A stretch of DNA of 64,000 nt from Nocardioides terrae (GCF_900112345.1 NZ_FOLB01000003.1:234092-298091), one strand, 5' to 3'. Shown: positions 1 to 7,731, counted from the first letter of the stretch. Notes: generated by a model not told the origin, from the sequence alone. Program-made: numbers and translations.

Positions 1-173
1 GTCTCGTGGCGGACGAGGAGGTTGACCACCCACGCGGCCAGGCTGGGCTTGCGCAGCGCCTTGATCCGAGTGTCCTTCGTCTCCTTCGCGCGCTTGTCCC
101 GAGCGGGGGTGAAGGCGGCCAGTGGGAGCGCGTACAGCTCGTCGGCCAGCGGCAGGAGGTCCTCGTCAGCCAT
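1..173 (-). CDS. Partial hypothetical protein (N-terminal 57 residues)
   Basis: The reading frame begins with ATG at 173 and runs off the left edge. The visible residues start MADEDLLPLADELYALPLAA and continue with a Lys/Arg-rich helix containing KALRKPSLAAWVVN. The composition (acidic start, basic amphipathic stretch, no membrane segment) suggests a soluble protein. The start codon lies inside the end of the N-acetyltransferase gene (8-bp overlap with its TGA at 168-166), so it is probably the next gene of the same minus-strand operon. I do not recognise a characterised function. The opening resembles conserved hypothetical proteins of Nocardioides, but that is recall and not a search result. 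Confidence 0.7.
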   Translation of the reverse strand, partial: MADEDLLPLADELYALPLAAFTPARDKRAKETKDTRIKALRKPSLAAWVVNLLVRHE

Positions 174-1002
174 CGAGGGCCAGCCAGTCGTCGTGGCGCA
201 GCGCCATCCGCCGGTGCAGGGCGCGCAGGGCGTCGTCGTCGACGCCGGTCAGCGAGACGCCGAGCCCGAGGAGGACGGCCCGCCAGTCGTCGTACGACCG
301 CAGGTCGCGCCGGAACGCGCCCGCGCCGGTGCGGAAGTGCTGGATGCCGCGGACCGTCTCGGCCCCGCTCTGGTCACGGCGCTGGACGACGAGCAGCCGG
401 GTGAAGTGGCCGTCCGGCGGCGTGGACAGGCGGGCGTGGTTGGCGTCGACATCGGACTGCGCGACGCCCGGGCGCCCGACGACGGCGCCGCTGAAGCTGC
501 CGGCCGGGTCGTGCAGGAACGTCCAGCCGCGGTCGGTGAGCCGGGCGATGCGGTAGACGAAGGAGCCCTGCCGGTGCACGCCCTCACGGAGCGGGAGCGG
601 GTCGCGGAAGGCGTCGCCGAAGCCGAGGTCGGGCCACCACCGTCCGTCGGGGTTCGACGGCGTGGGCAGCCCGCTGACGACGAGGACCAGGTGGTCCAGC
701 AGGCCCGACGAGCCCACCTCCGCCAGCATCGACCCGGGGCGTCGCTCGACGTCGAAGCCCAGCCCACGCAGCACCAGCTCGACGGCCCCGTTGTGGTGGA
801 AGCAGTAGCCGGCGTTCCCGCCGGCGGCGATCCGGACGAGCGTCTCGGCGGGGTCGGCCGAGGTCGGGGCGGCGAGCATGATCGAGAGGTTGTCGTAGGG
901 CACCGCGTCGAGATGGCGGTGGTGCAGGTCGACGAGGGTCTCCAGCGTTGGCGCCGGACGCCCGGAGACCCCGAGGCGAGCGAGGTAGCCGTCGACGCTC
1001 AT
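166..1002 (-). CDS. nat: Arylamine N-acetyltransferase
   Basis: This 278-residue protein has the length and motifs of bacterial NATs, which move an acetyl group from acetyl-CoA to arylamines, hydrazines or arylhydroxylamines through a cysteine thioester in the cytoplasm. The Cys-His-Asp triad is visible: Cys67 in GYCFHHN, His104 in LLDHLVLVV and Asp125 in DLGFGD, spaced as in the family (about 69/107/122). Its ATG overlaps the TGA of the upstream flavin reductase gene as ATGA (1002-999), so the two are translationally coupled. In actinobacteria NATs are often linked to catabolic or sterol genes. The flavin reductase is the only nearby hint of a redox partner. Confidence 0.93.
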   Translation of the reverse strand: MSVDGYLARLGVSGRPAPTLETLVDLHHRHLDAVPYDNLSIMLAAPTSADPAETLVRIAAGGNAGYCFHHNGAVELVLRGLGFDVERRPGSMLAEVGSSGLLDHLVLVVSGLPTPSNPDGRWWPDLGFGDAFRDPLPLREGVHRQGSFVYRIARLTDRGWTFLHDPAGSFSGAVVGRPGVAQSDVDANHARLSTPPDGHFTRLLVVQRRDQSGAETVRGIQHFRTGAGAFRRDLRSYDDWRAVLLGLGVSLTGVDDDALRALHRRMALRHDDWLALDG

Positions 1003-1496
1003 CTCACATACCTGCCCCGACGGTGGAACAGCGGCTCGTCGTCCTCACCGACGAACAGCTCCTCGACGACGGCCGTGACCAGCAGGGACCAGCCGGCCGA
1101 GGCCGTCGACTCGACCCGGACGCCCGCCCAGGTCCCGGCGTCGGCCAGTCGCGGCCCCCGCGGCGTCGGTTCCCACGCCGCCAGTCGGAACGCGCCGCCG
1201 GGCGCCGGTGCGGTCCCGGCGAACGCCTCGGCGAGGTCGCGGTGACGCCAGGACAGCAGCTGTACGACGGCCGTGCCGGACTCCTCCAGCGCCTCGGCCA
1301 GGTCGCTGTCGGGATCGACGAGGGCGAGCAGGCGCGCCGGCTCACCGGCGGCGACCATGAGGGACGAGACCGTCAGCCCGGCCGATCCCGACGCCCGGCC
1401 CGATGTCCAGAGCGACACCGTGCCGCCGACCCGCCCCCGCAGCCGACGGACGGCGTCGTCGGGGGTCGGGAACGGGTGGGAGTCGTGGATCGTCAA
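999..1496 (-). CDS. Flavin reductase-like (FMN-binding) protein
   Basis: This protein of about 165 residues matches the flavin reductase / HpaC-like split-barrel family, which reduces FMN or FAD with NAD(P)H for a monooxygenase partner. The family pattern is seen in GGTVSLWTSG followed by AGLTVSSLMVAAGEPARLLA, the FMN-phosphate loop. I placed the start at TTG 1496, nine bases after the acyltransferase stop, because the next possible start in frame (GTG in GGTVSLW) would remove part of the barrel. There is no convincing Shine-Dalgarno, so expression probably depends on coupling to the upstream gene. No monooxygenase is visible in the window. A pyridoxamine oxidase-like relative is the main alternative. 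Confidence 0.8.
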   Translation of the reverse strand: MTIHDSHPFPTPDDAVRRLRGRVGGTVSLWTSGRASGSAGLTVSSLMVAAGEPARLLALVDPDSDLAEALEESGTAVVQLLSWRHRDLAEAFAGTAPAPGGAFRLAAWEPTPRGPRLADAGTWAGVRVESTASAGWSLLVTAVVEELFVGEDDEPLFHRRGRYVR

Positions 1497-1504
1497 TGGG
1501 GGTC

Positions 1505-2239
1505 TCAGGCCGCCGGCTTGCCAGACGACGGCGGCGCCTCGGCCGCCTGCTGCTTGGCGAGCTCCTTGGCCCGGTTGGCGTACATGTCGACGTACTCCTG
1601 ACCGGAGAGCCGCATGATCTCGTACATGATCTCGTCGGTGATCGAGCGCAGGATGTAGCGGTCGTTGTCCATCCCCTCGTAGCGGGAGAAGTCGAGCGGC
1701 CGTCCGAACCGGACGACCGGCTGCGCGAAGCGGCCGAAGGCCTTGCCCGGCGGCGCCACCTCGTCGGTCTTCAGCACGGCGACGGGGATGACGGGGGCCT
1801 TGGTGAGCAGCGCGAGCCGGGCCACCCCGGTCTTGCCGCGGTAGAGCCGCCCGTCGTGCGAGCGGGTGCCCTCGGGGTAGATCCCGAACAGCTCGCCCTC
1901 GTCGAGCACCTTGCGCGCCGCCAGCAGCGCACCCTCCGCGGCGTCGGCCCCTGAGCGATCGATCGGCACGTTGCCGGTGCCGGAGAAGAACGTCTTCTTG
2001 AACCAGCCCTTCACGCCGGGCTCGGTGAAGTACTCCGCCTTCGCGACGAAGCGCACCATGCGGGGCAGGCCGAGCGGCATGAACAGCCAGTCGGCGTAGG
2101 ACAGGTGGTTGCCGGCGAGGATGGCCGGCCCCTCCGCGGGGACGTTCTCGACACCCTCGACGCGCGGCCGGAAGACCAGCTTGAGCCATGGGCCGATGGC
2201 CACCCATTTGAGCACCGAGTAGAACACCCTCACGAACAC
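1505..2239 (-). CDS. 1-acyl-sn-glycerol-3-phosphate acyltransferase (PlsC family)
   Basis: The 244-residue product has the LPLAT motifs in order: NHLSYAD (44-50, the NHx4D catalytic motif), the GNVPID block near 89-94, and YPEGTRS (121-127), which binds the glycerol-phosphate moiety. Such enzymes acylate lysophosphatidic acid, or in actinobacteria sometimes mannosylated or other lipid acceptors, at the inner membrane face. The GTG at 2239 is preceded by AAGGA seven bases upstream; frames extending further upstream lack family similarity and run into the divergent hydrolase gene. The lipid substrate cannot be told from sequence. The divergent neighbour is a lipase-like alpha/beta hydrolase, so the two may form a lipid-remodelling pair. 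Confidence 0.9.
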   Translation of the reverse strand: MFVRVFYSVLKWVAIGPWLKLVFRPRVEGVENVPAEGPAILAGNHLSYADWLFMPLGLPRMVRFVAKAEYFTEPGVKGWFKKTFFSGTGNVPIDRSGADAAEGALLAARKVLDEGELFGIYPEGTRSHDGRLYRGKTGVARLALLTKAPVIPVAVLKTDEVAPPGKAFGRFAQPVVRFGRPLDFSRYEGMDNDRYILRSITDEIMYEIMRLSGQEYVDMYANRAKELAKQQAAEAPPSSGKPAA

Positions 2240-2252
2240 AGCCGAATCCTTG

Positions 2253-2258
2253 CAGAAT
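2253..2258 (+). promoter_or_regulatory. Candidate -10 box (CAGAAT) for leaderless hydrolase start
   Basis: CAGAAT lies six bases before the GTG at 2265, the spacing expected if transcription begins at the start codon. The first base deviates from the TANNNT consensus, so support is modest. No good -35 was seen. Confidence 0.35.
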
Positions 2259-2264
2259 GCTCCA

Positions 2265-3047
2265 GTGACCTCCACCCCAGCAGTCCTTGCGAGCGCCCAG
2301 CCGCTCTCCGTCGCGGCCCGCCCCGACCTCACCGACGGGCGCCGGATCGGTGTCCTGCTGTCCCACGGCTTCACCGGCTCCCCCGGCTCCATGCGCGCCT
2401 GGGGCGAGCACCTGGCGGCGAAGGGGTACGCCGTCGAGGTGCCGCGGCTGCCCGGACACGGCACCCACTGGCGCGACCTCAACACCACCACCTGGGCCGA
2501 CTGGTACGGCGAGGTGTGCCGCGCCTTCGAGAAGCTCGCCGCCGAGAACGACGCCGTGGTCGTCGGCGGTCTCTCCATGGGCGGGGCGCTCGTGCTGCGA
2601 CTGGCCGCGGACAACCCCGACCGGATCGCCGGTGTGGTCGTGGTCAACCCCGCGGTGGCGATCAAGCGCTGGGACGTCAAGCTGCTGCCCGTCCTCAAGC
2701 ACCTGGTCGGCGCCATGCCCGGGATCAGCAGCGACATCAAGAAGGAGGGCGTCGTCGAGAGCGCCTACCAGCACACCCCGCTCAAGGCGACCCACTCGAT
2801 GATGAGCGCCTGGCCGGTGCTGGTCGCCGACCTGGGTGCGATCACGGCGCCGCTGCTCTACTTCCGCTCGACGGTCGACCACGTCGTCGACGAGCTGTCC
2901 GAGCCGCTCATCCTCGACCGCATCTCGTCGACGGACGTCACGGTGACGCGCCTGGAGGAGAGCTACCACGTCGCGACCGTCGACAACGACGCGGAGCGGA
3001 TCTTCGCGGACTCGGCTGCGTTCATCGCCCGCGTGACCGCCTCGTAG
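2265..3047 (+). CDS. Alpha/beta hydrolase (carboxylesterase / monoacylglycerol lipase type)
   Basis: The 260-residue protein has a complete alpha/beta hydrolase triad: Ser104 in GGLSMGG (GxSxG elbow), Asp205 in FRSTVDHVVD and His235 in ESYHVAT, with the oxyanion-hole motif LSHGFTGSP near residues 32-40. The arrangement and length resemble thermostable carboxylesterase Est30 and bacterial monoacylglycerol lipases, which hydrolyse short esters or monoglycerides in the cytoplasm. I prefer the GTG at 2265 because a -10-like hexamer sits six bases upstream; a TTG at 2250 in the same frame is possible. It is divergent from a PlsC-type acyltransferase with only about 25 bases between starts, so their promoters overlap. 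Confidence 0.9.
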   Translation: MTSTPAVLASAQPLSVAARPDLTDGRRIGVLLSHGFTGSPGSMRAWGEHLAAKGYAVEVPRLPGHGTHWRDLNTTTWADWYGEVCRAFEKLAAENDAVVVGGLSMGGALVLRLAADNPDRIAGVVVVNPAVAIKRWDVKLLPVLKHLVGAMPGISSDIKKEGVVESAYQHTPLKATHSMMSAWPVLVADLGAITAPLLYFRSTVDHVVDELSEPLILDRISSTDVTVTRLEESYHVATVDNDAERIFADSAAFIARVTAS

Positions 3048-3050
3048 GCT
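3045..3050 (+). promoter_or_regulatory. -10 box (TAGGCT) for leaderless gene at 3057
   Basis: TAGGCT is followed by six bases and then the GTG start at 3057. The first three bases of the box are also the TAG stop codon of the preceding hydrolase gene. Confidence 0.5.
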
Positions 3051-3056
3051 GGGGGC

Positions 3057-3539
3057 GTGCCACCGACCGAGGAGCCCGACGACCTGGACCTGACGGCGTG
3101 GCGCGAGATCGTCGAGAACTACGGCGACCGGGCCGAGCTGCCGCCGGACGACGATGCCGACGGCGTCGTCGACACGGTCGACCCGGTGGTCGAGCCCGGG
3201 GCGTCGTACCCCCTGCACTTCGGACGGTTCGACGACGACGTCGACGATGAGGCGGACGAGCCCTTCGACGCGTCCGAGTCGATCGACGAGCAGGGGTTCG
3301 TCCCCGACGACCCTGAGCCCCTCCACCTCGGCCCGGCGCGGACGGCGGCCTGGGCCGGTGTGCTCGGCGCCCCGCTCGTGGCCATGCTGGCGACGATCGT
3401 GGTGACGGCGACCACCCTCACCGTGCCGCACTGGTTCGGCTGGTTGCTGGTGCTGGCGTTCCTCGGCGGGTTCGGCTACCTCGTGGCGACTATGCCGAAG
3501 GACCGCGACGACCCTTGGGACGACGGCGCGCGGTTGTGA
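3057..3539 (+). CDS. Conserved hypothetical protein, acidic N-terminus and two membrane segments
   Basis: The 160-residue product has a strongly acidic first half (runs such as PPDDDADG and DDDVDDEADE, residues 1-90) and two hydrophobic segments at roughly 97-118 and 122-141, followed by a short charged tail ending DDPWDDGARL. It is probably a small membrane protein with a long negatively charged cytoplasmic arm. No catalytic motif is seen and I do not recognise a function. The GTG start is just nine bases after the hydrolase stop and follows a -10-like box, so it may be leaderless or read through from upstream. Its last 50 bases overlap, tail to tail, the end of the ROK kinase gene on the other strand. 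Confidence 0.75.
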   Translation: MPPTEEPDDLDLTAWREIVENYGDRAELPPDDDADGVVDTVDPVVEPGASYPLHFGRFDDDVDDEADEPFDASESIDEQGFVPDDPEPLHLGPARTAAWAGVLGAPLVAMLATIVVTATTLTVPHWFGWLLVLAFLGGFGYLVATMPKDRDDPWDDGARL

Positions 3540-4584
3540 CGGCCGGGGGTTCCGGGGCCAGCAGGTCGCGGAACCGAAGCCGCTCGCGACGGCGGGCACG
3601 ACGGACCAGCTCGCCGCGGCGGCGCCGGAAGATCGGCCGGACCGCCTCGGTGCGGGCCAGGTCGGCGGCGCCGATGATGCCGGCCTCCGGGCCGAACCTG
3701 GCATGCAGCAGCGGCGGGATGTCGCGGTGCCCGGCACCCACGAGGGACTCCGCGAGGGCCCTGCGAGCAGGCCCGAGGAGGAGGTCCCCGGCTGCGGACA
3801 CCCCGCCGCCGATGACGACCATCTCGGGGTCGAAGGCGGCCACGAGGTTGGCGACGCCCACGCCGAGCCAGCCGCCCACCGAGGCGAACGCCTCCAGCGC
3901 CACCGCGTCGCCCTGCTTCGCGGCGTCGGTCACCATCGGGCCGGTCAGCGCACGCGGGTCGCCGCCACAGGCCTCGTCGAGCACCGTGTCGCGGCTGTCC
4001 AGATGTGCCCGCGCGAAGCGGGCCAGTGCGTTGCCGCTGCAGTACTGCTCCCAGCAGCCGGTCCCGCCGCACTCGCAGGCCTGCCCGTTCGGAACGACCT
4101 GCATGTGGCCGAACTCGCCGGCCATGCCGTTCTGGCCGCGCAGGAGGGTGCGGTTGAGGATCAGGCTGCCGCCGATGCCCGTGCCGAGCGTGATCATGAC
4201 GACGTCGGTGTAGCCGCGCGCGACGCCGAAGGAGTACTCCGCGCGAGCGGCGCAGTTGGCGTCGTTGTCGAGCGCGACCGGCACGCCCCACCGTGCCTCG
4301 AGGCGGGCCCGGGTGGGGTCCATGCGCCACGGGAGGTGCGGCGCGAACATGACCCGCTCGCCGGTGGCGTCGACGAAGCCGGCGGCGGCCAGCCCGACGG
4401 CGTCGATCCGACGGCCGTCGGCGACCTCCAGCACGGCCTCGGTCAGCGCGTCCTCGACGAGCGTCACCTCCACGTGACGGCCGGGGGTCGAGCGGCGCGC
4501 CGTCCGCCCGACGGTGCCGTCGGGCAGGACCTCGCCGGCGAGCACCTTCGTGCCGCCGATGTCGACGCCGATGTAGAGAGTCAC
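3490..4584 (-). CDS. ROK-family sugar kinase with basic C-terminal extension
   Basis: This 364-residue protein has the ROK signatures: GVDIGGTK phosphate-binding loop (6-13), catalytic Asp108 in DNDAN, GTGIGG (134-139) and the zinc motif His160/Cys170/Cys172/Cys177 (ECGGTGCWEQY). The complete zinc site and catalytic Asp favour an active glucokinase-like enzyme over a ROK repressor, and there is no N-terminal HTH. After about residue 320 it carries an Arg-rich tail (FRRRRGELVRRARRRERLRF) not found in its neighbour or in typical ROK kinases; this tail overlaps the convergent gene at 3490-3539. The GTG start is preceded by tandem copies of a GGTGACGGGGC-like unit. It is the paralogue and last gene of the 7596-3490 operon. 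Substrate unknown. Confidence 0.88.
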   Translation of the reverse strand: MTLYIGVDIGGTKVLAGEVLPDGTVGRTARRSTPGRHVEVTLVEDALTEAVLEVADGRRIDAVGLAAAGFVDATGERVMFAPHLPWRMDPTRARLEARWGVPVALDNDANCAARAEYSFGVARGYTDVVMITLGTGIGGSLILNRTLLRGQNGMAGEFGHMQVVPNGQACECGGTGCWEQYCSGNALARFARAHLDSRDTVLDEACGGDPRALTGPMVTDAAKQGDAVALEAFASVGGWLGVGVANLVAAFDPEMVVIGGGVSAAGDLLLGPARRALAESLVGAGHRDIPPLLHARFGPEAGIIGAADLARTEAVRPIFRRRRGELVRRARRRERLRFRDLLAPEPPAVTTARRRPKGRRGPSA

Positions 4585-4614
4585 CGCCCCGTCACCGCCC
4601 CGTCACCCGCCCCG
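4581..4614 (-). repeat. Short tandem repeat covering the start region of the second ROK gene
   Basis: Three consecutive 11-12 base units of TCACCGCCCCG (plus strand) fill the gap between the two ROK genes. On the coding strand each unit reads GTGAC preceded by GGGGC, so the start codon and its G-rich leader have been triplicated. The copy at 4584 begins the long frame. Confidence 0.7.
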
Positions 4615-5550
4615 TCACCGGCGCGCCAGGTCGGCGGCGCCGATCAGGCCGGCGCGGCTGCCGAGCGTCGCCTTGCGGATGGCCAGCTCCGGTCGGTGGC
4701 CGCGGCCGGTGAGCTGGCTGAGGAAGCCCTCGCGGGCGGGCTCGAGGAGCAGCTCGTCGGCCTCCGACACACCGCCGCCGATGGCGACCATGGCCGGGTC
4801 GAGGACGGCGGTGAGCGAGGCGATGCCCTCGCCGAGCCAGCGTCCGAGCTCTCCGAGCAGGCTGAGCGCTGCCAGGTCGCCCTCCCGGGCCGCCGTGGTC
4901 ACCAGGGGGCCGTCGATCGACTCCACCTCGCCGCCCGCGCGCTTGAGCAGGCCGTCGGCGCGGCCGCACTCCGCCGCCTCGCGGGCCATCCGGACCAGCG
5001 CGGTGCCGCTCGCATACATCTCGTAGCAGCCGAGGTTGCCGCATCCGCAGAGGATGCCGCCGGGCACGACGCGCATGTGGCCGATCTCGGCGCCGATGCC
5101 GAACGCGCCGCGGTAGAGGGAGCCGTCGAGGACGAGACCCCCGCCCACGCCGGTCCCGACGGTGACGAGGAGGAAGTCGTCGATGTCGGCGCCGGCGCCG
5201 AACGTGAACTCGCCCCACGCCGCGGCGTTGGCGTCGTTCTCGATGACGACGCTCTTGCCGGTGCGCTGCTCGAGCTCGGCGCGCAGGTTGACGTCGCGCC
5301 ACGCGATGTTGGGTGCGAAGAGCACGGTGCTGCGCTGCTTGTCGATGTAGCCGGCCGCGCCGACGCCGACGTTGTCGAAGGCGTGTCGGGTGGCCAGGTC
5401 GGCGACCAGCCCCGAGACGGCGTCGGTGATGGCGTCCACGTCGGTGGCCGGGGACTCCACCCGGACCTCCTCGACGATCGAGCCGTCGTCGCCGACGACA
5501 CCGGCCAGGATCTTCGTCCCGCCGATGTCCACTCCGCAGGCCAGACTCAC
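4615..5550 (-). CDS. ROK-family glucokinase
   Basis: At 311 residues this is the canonical actinobacterial ROK glucokinase length. It shows GVDIGGTK (6-13), catalytic Asp106 in ENDAN, GTGVGG and the zinc motif His158/Cys168/Cys170/Cys175 (LCGCGNLGCYE). It would phosphorylate glucose with ATP (polyphosphate cannot be excluded) as the entry to glycolysis and, in this group, to carbon-catabolite control. The GTG start at 5550 is preceded by GGAGGAA and overlaps the upstream stop as GTGA. It sits in the SRPBCC - ArsA - small Cys protein - ROK - ROK operon. Sequence differs clearly from the adjacent ROK paralogue, so the pair is not a recent duplication. Confidence 0.92.
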   Translation of the reverse strand: MSLACGVDIGGTKILAGVVGDDGSIVEEVRVESPATDVDAITDAVSGLVADLATRHAFDNVGVGAAGYIDKQRSTVLFAPNIAWRDVNLRAELEQRTGKSVVIENDANAAAWGEFTFGAGADIDDFLLVTVGTGVGGGLVLDGSLYRGAFGIGAEIGHMRVVPGGILCGCGNLGCYEMYASGTALVRMAREAAECGRADGLLKRAGGEVESIDGPLVTTAAREGDLAALSLLGELGRWLGEGIASLTAVLDPAMVAIGGGVSEADELLLEPAREGFLSQLTGRGHRPELAIRKATLGSRAGLIGAADLARR

Positions 5551-5954
5551 TGTCGTTCCTCCCGTTCCGTCGACCCGGACGGGTCGGTCTCCGGCCAGTC
5601 GCCCTCGGAGTCGAGGTCGATCCTCTCCACCCCGGCCGACCGCTCCGTGGCCGGGTTCGAGGCGCCGGCGGCCGCGAGCACGCTGGCTGCTGCCTGCATC
5701 AGCGAGGCAGCCGCGCTGGCCAGGTGCACCTTGAGCTCGGGGCTCGCCTCGCGCAGCACGTGGACGGTACGGCAGATCGGGCAGTAGGCGCACTCCTGCG
5801 CGCCCGTGTCGAGATGGGCGTCCAGGTTGGCGCCCAGACCGTGTCCGAGGTCGCCCGCCCAGCCGGAGAGCGCGCCCAAGAGCTTCGCCGCCTCCTCGGC
5901 CGCAGACCCGATCCGGTCCTGCCCGTCGGCAGGACCCTGGTCCGATCCCGTCAC
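5547..5954 (-). CDS. Small conserved protein with CxxCxxC motif (DUF5304-like)
   Basis: The 135-residue protein has an Ala-rich helical start, a cysteine cluster at 55, 58 and 61 (CAYCPIC), an Ala-rich second helix and an acidic, disordered tail ending STEREERQ. Three closely spaced cysteines suggest a metal or redox site. It resembles actinobacterial hypothetical proteins that regularly sit between an ArsA-type ATPase and a ROK glucokinase; that recollection is the basis for the DUF name. It overlaps both neighbours by 4 bp (ATGA/GTGA), so its production is coupled to the ATPase and the glucokinase. Function unknown. Confidence 0.75.
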   Translation of the reverse strand: MTGSDQGPADGQDRIGSAAEEAAKLLGALSGWAGDLGHGLGANLDAHLDTGAQECAYCPICRTVHVLREASPELKVHLASAAASLMQAAASVLAAAGASNPATERSAGVERIDLDSEGDWPETDPSGSTEREERQ

Positions 5955-7159
5955 TGCGTTCCCCGTCCTGTCCGTTCCTCCGCGCGCTCCGATCCTTCCA
6001 CGAACCGCACCTGGAGCTCGCCGGCATCCACCCGTGCCCCCGCGATCCGGAGGCGGGCGATGCCCTGGGGCAGCGTCATCAGCCGCCGGTAGGAGCCGAC
6101 GGTCACCACGAGGTCGTCACCGTTGCGAGCCAGGTGCACCTGGTCGCTGCTCGCCCCCGGCAGCGCCAGGTGAGCCACCGCTCCGGTCGCGGTGCGGGTG
6201 ACGCGGAACGGCCCGTCACCGGCCGGCGCGGCCAGCGGGTCGCCCGTCTCCGGGTCGTAGACCTCGCTGGCGAGCGCCTCCAGAGCCGGTACGCCGACCG
6301 GCTCGCGCGGTCGGTAGACCGACCGCCACACCGGCAGCGCCGGGAAGGAGGCGCCCACATCGGCGAGCACCTCGTCCTGGGCCTTCACCCAGCCGGAGCG
6401 CCAGTCGTCGGCCCCCTCGGCGGGGAAGATCCGGTTGGCCACGACCCCGTCGACGCGATAGCCGTAGAGCGACAGCATCGTGTAGGACCGACGGGCCTCG
6501 GCGACCACCACGGTCTCCGGCGTCAGCACGATCCGGACGCTCGCCGTCGGGCCGGTGAGCAGGTCGCGCACCTCGAGCAGCTCGTCGTGCAGCCTCTGCA
6601 GCGCGTCGAAGACCGTGTCACCGGGCATCGGCACGCCCGCGGCGCGGGTCAGCACGGGCTTGAGCGCCTTGACGACGCGGCGCTGCATCGGGAAGACCCG
6701 GGCCATGTACCAACCCAGCGCCTCGGGCAGCGCGAGCAGGCGCAGCGTCTCGGCGGTCGGCGCGCAGTCCACGACGACGACGTCCCACTCGCCGGACCTG
6801 GCGCGCTGGCGGAGGTCGAGGAGGGCCATCACCTCCTCGGCGCCGGGGATCACGGTCAGCTCCTCGGCGGCCACCGGGTCCATGCCGGCGACGTCGAGCA
6901 CCGACAGGAGGTAGCGCTGGATGTCGGCCCAGGACTGCTCGAACCGGAGCTGGGCGTCGACCTGCTCGACGTACAGGTGCGGCGCGACGAGCGTCGGCTC
7001 GGGACCGACCTCGACGCCGAAGGCGTCGGCCAGGGAGTGGGCGGCGTCGGTGGACAGCACCAGGGTCCGCTGTCCCGACGCGGCAGCGAGGGCGGCCGTG
7101 GCGGCGGCCATCGTCGACTTGCCGACGCCGCCCTTGCCCGTGAAGAGCAGGACCCTCAA
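5951..7159 (-). CDS. ArsA/GET3-family ATPase with C-terminal HSP20-like domain
   Basis: The 402-residue protein opens with the deviant Walker A GKGGVGKST (8-16), has the DTAAHSLADAF switch and VVVDCAPTAETLR Walker B region, and ends in a beta-rich segment (about 320-395, PFRVTRTATGAVAHLALPGA) matching the ArsA HSP20-like domain. It is a single ATPase unit, not the fused double ATPase of arsenite pumps, and no ArsB or ArsR is nearby, so an arsenic role is unlikely. GET3-type ATPases handle hydrophobic client proteins, and a chaperone-like role here is inference. It overlaps the SRPBCC gene upstream and the small Cys protein downstream by 4 bp each. Confidence 0.88.
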   Translation of the reverse strand: MRVLLFTGKGGVGKSTMAAATAALAAASGQRTLVLSTDAAHSLADAFGVEVGPEPTLVAPHLYVEQVDAQLRFEQSWADIQRYLLSVLDVAGMDPVAAEELTVIPGAEEVMALLDLRQRARSGEWDVVVVDCAPTAETLRLLALPEALGWYMARVFPMQRRVVKALKPVLTRAAGVPMPGDTVFDALQRLHDELLEVRDLLTGPTASVRIVLTPETVVVAEARRSYTMLSLYGYRVDGVVANRIFPAEGADDWRSGWVKAQDEVLADVGASFPALPVWRSVYRPREPVGVPALEALASEVYDPETGDPLAAPAGDGPFRVTRTATGAVAHLALPGASSDQVHLARNGDDLVVTVGSYRRLMTLPQGIARLRIAGARVDAGELQVRFVEGSERAEERTGRGTQ

Positions 7160-7596
7160 GACTGCAGGGCCTCCACGCGCGTCTTGAGTCCGCGCAGGGC
7201 CGCCTCGATGAGGATCTTCTCGCCGCGGCGCTTGAGCATGCCGATGAGCGGGATCGTCAGGTCGAGGGCGAGCCGGTAGGTCACCTCGGTGCTACCACCG
7301 AGGTCGCGCAGGACGTAGGCGCCGTCGAGCGCACGCAGCATGTTGCCGCGCGCGAGGGTCCAGGTGACCTGGCGGTGCCCGTCCCAGGTGTAGGCGAGCG
7401 TGTAGTCGTCCTTGATCGGGGCCACGTCCAGCACGAAGTGCACCTCGCTGGGCCGCCCGTCCGCACCGGTCGACTCCACGTCCGCGGTCTTCACGCCCTT
7501 CGCCCACACCGGGTAGGAACCGAAGTCGGCGATGACGGCCATCACAGCGGCGGGCGCAGCATCGACGACGATCGAGGACGTGGTCTGTTCAGCCAT
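7156..7596 (-). CDS. SRPBCC-superfamily (START/Bet v1-like) lipid-binding protein
   Basis: The 146-residue protein has the SRPBCC/polyketide-cyclase pattern: an N-terminal beta strand with TSSIVVDAAPAAVMAVIADF, the family's VxAPxxxVxxVxxD opening, followed by alternating strands and the long C-terminal helix LIEAALRGLKTRVEAL. These folds hold hydrophobic ligands in a deep cavity. It is the first gene of the operon and is coupled by a 4-bp overlap to the ArsA-type ATPase, a pairing common in actinobacteria. A ligand-carrier role beside a hydrophobic-client ATPase is plausible but inferred. Ligand unknown. Confidence 0.85.
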   Translation of the reverse strand: MAEQTTSSIVVDAAPAAVMAVIADFGSYPVWAKGVKTADVESTGADGRPSEVHFVLDVAPIKDDYTLAYTWDGHRQVTWTLARGNMLRALDGAYVLRDLGGSTEVTYRLALDLTIPLIGMLKRRGEKILIEAALRGLKTRVEALQS

Positions 7597-7717
7597 GGAT
7601 GCGGGTCCCAGCAGTGTCGGCGAGCGGGTCGGCGGTGGTGTGCCAGGCGGCGCTGGCGTGCTCGGCGAGCGTACCGGATGCTCGACGTCCTAGGCTCGGC
7701 GGTAGTGTGCTGGCCGA

Positions 7718-7731
7718 TTACCGCCTAGTAA
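7718..7731. promoter_or_regulatory. Candidate operator TTAC-N6-GTAA upstream of the acyl-CoA ligase
   Basis: The inverted repeat TTACCGCCTAGTAA lies 20 bases before the GTG at 7751, in the 154-base gap between the divergent SRPBCC and acyl-CoA ligase genes. A second pairing, GGCGGTA (7698-7704) with TACCGCC (7719-7725), overlaps it. TetR-type lipid regulators bind such palindromes in fad promoters, but no regulator gene lies adjacent and the assignment is speculative. Confidence 0.35.

Noticed and set aside
3703..5787. Plus-strand frame of about 690 codons opposite the two ROK genes
   Set aside because: Mirror frame of two clearly conserved genes; composition is low-complexity and has no recognisable motif.
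4615..6027. Single long ROK protein beginning near 6027
   Set aside because: The first about 160 codons are the wrong frame of the small Cys-protein gene; a GTG with GGAGGAA at 5550 begins exactly at the conserved ROK sequence.
5951..7159. Arsenic resistance operon
   Set aside because: Only an ArsA-like ATPase is present, as a single unit with an HSP20-like domain; there is no ArsB, ArsC or ArsR gene.
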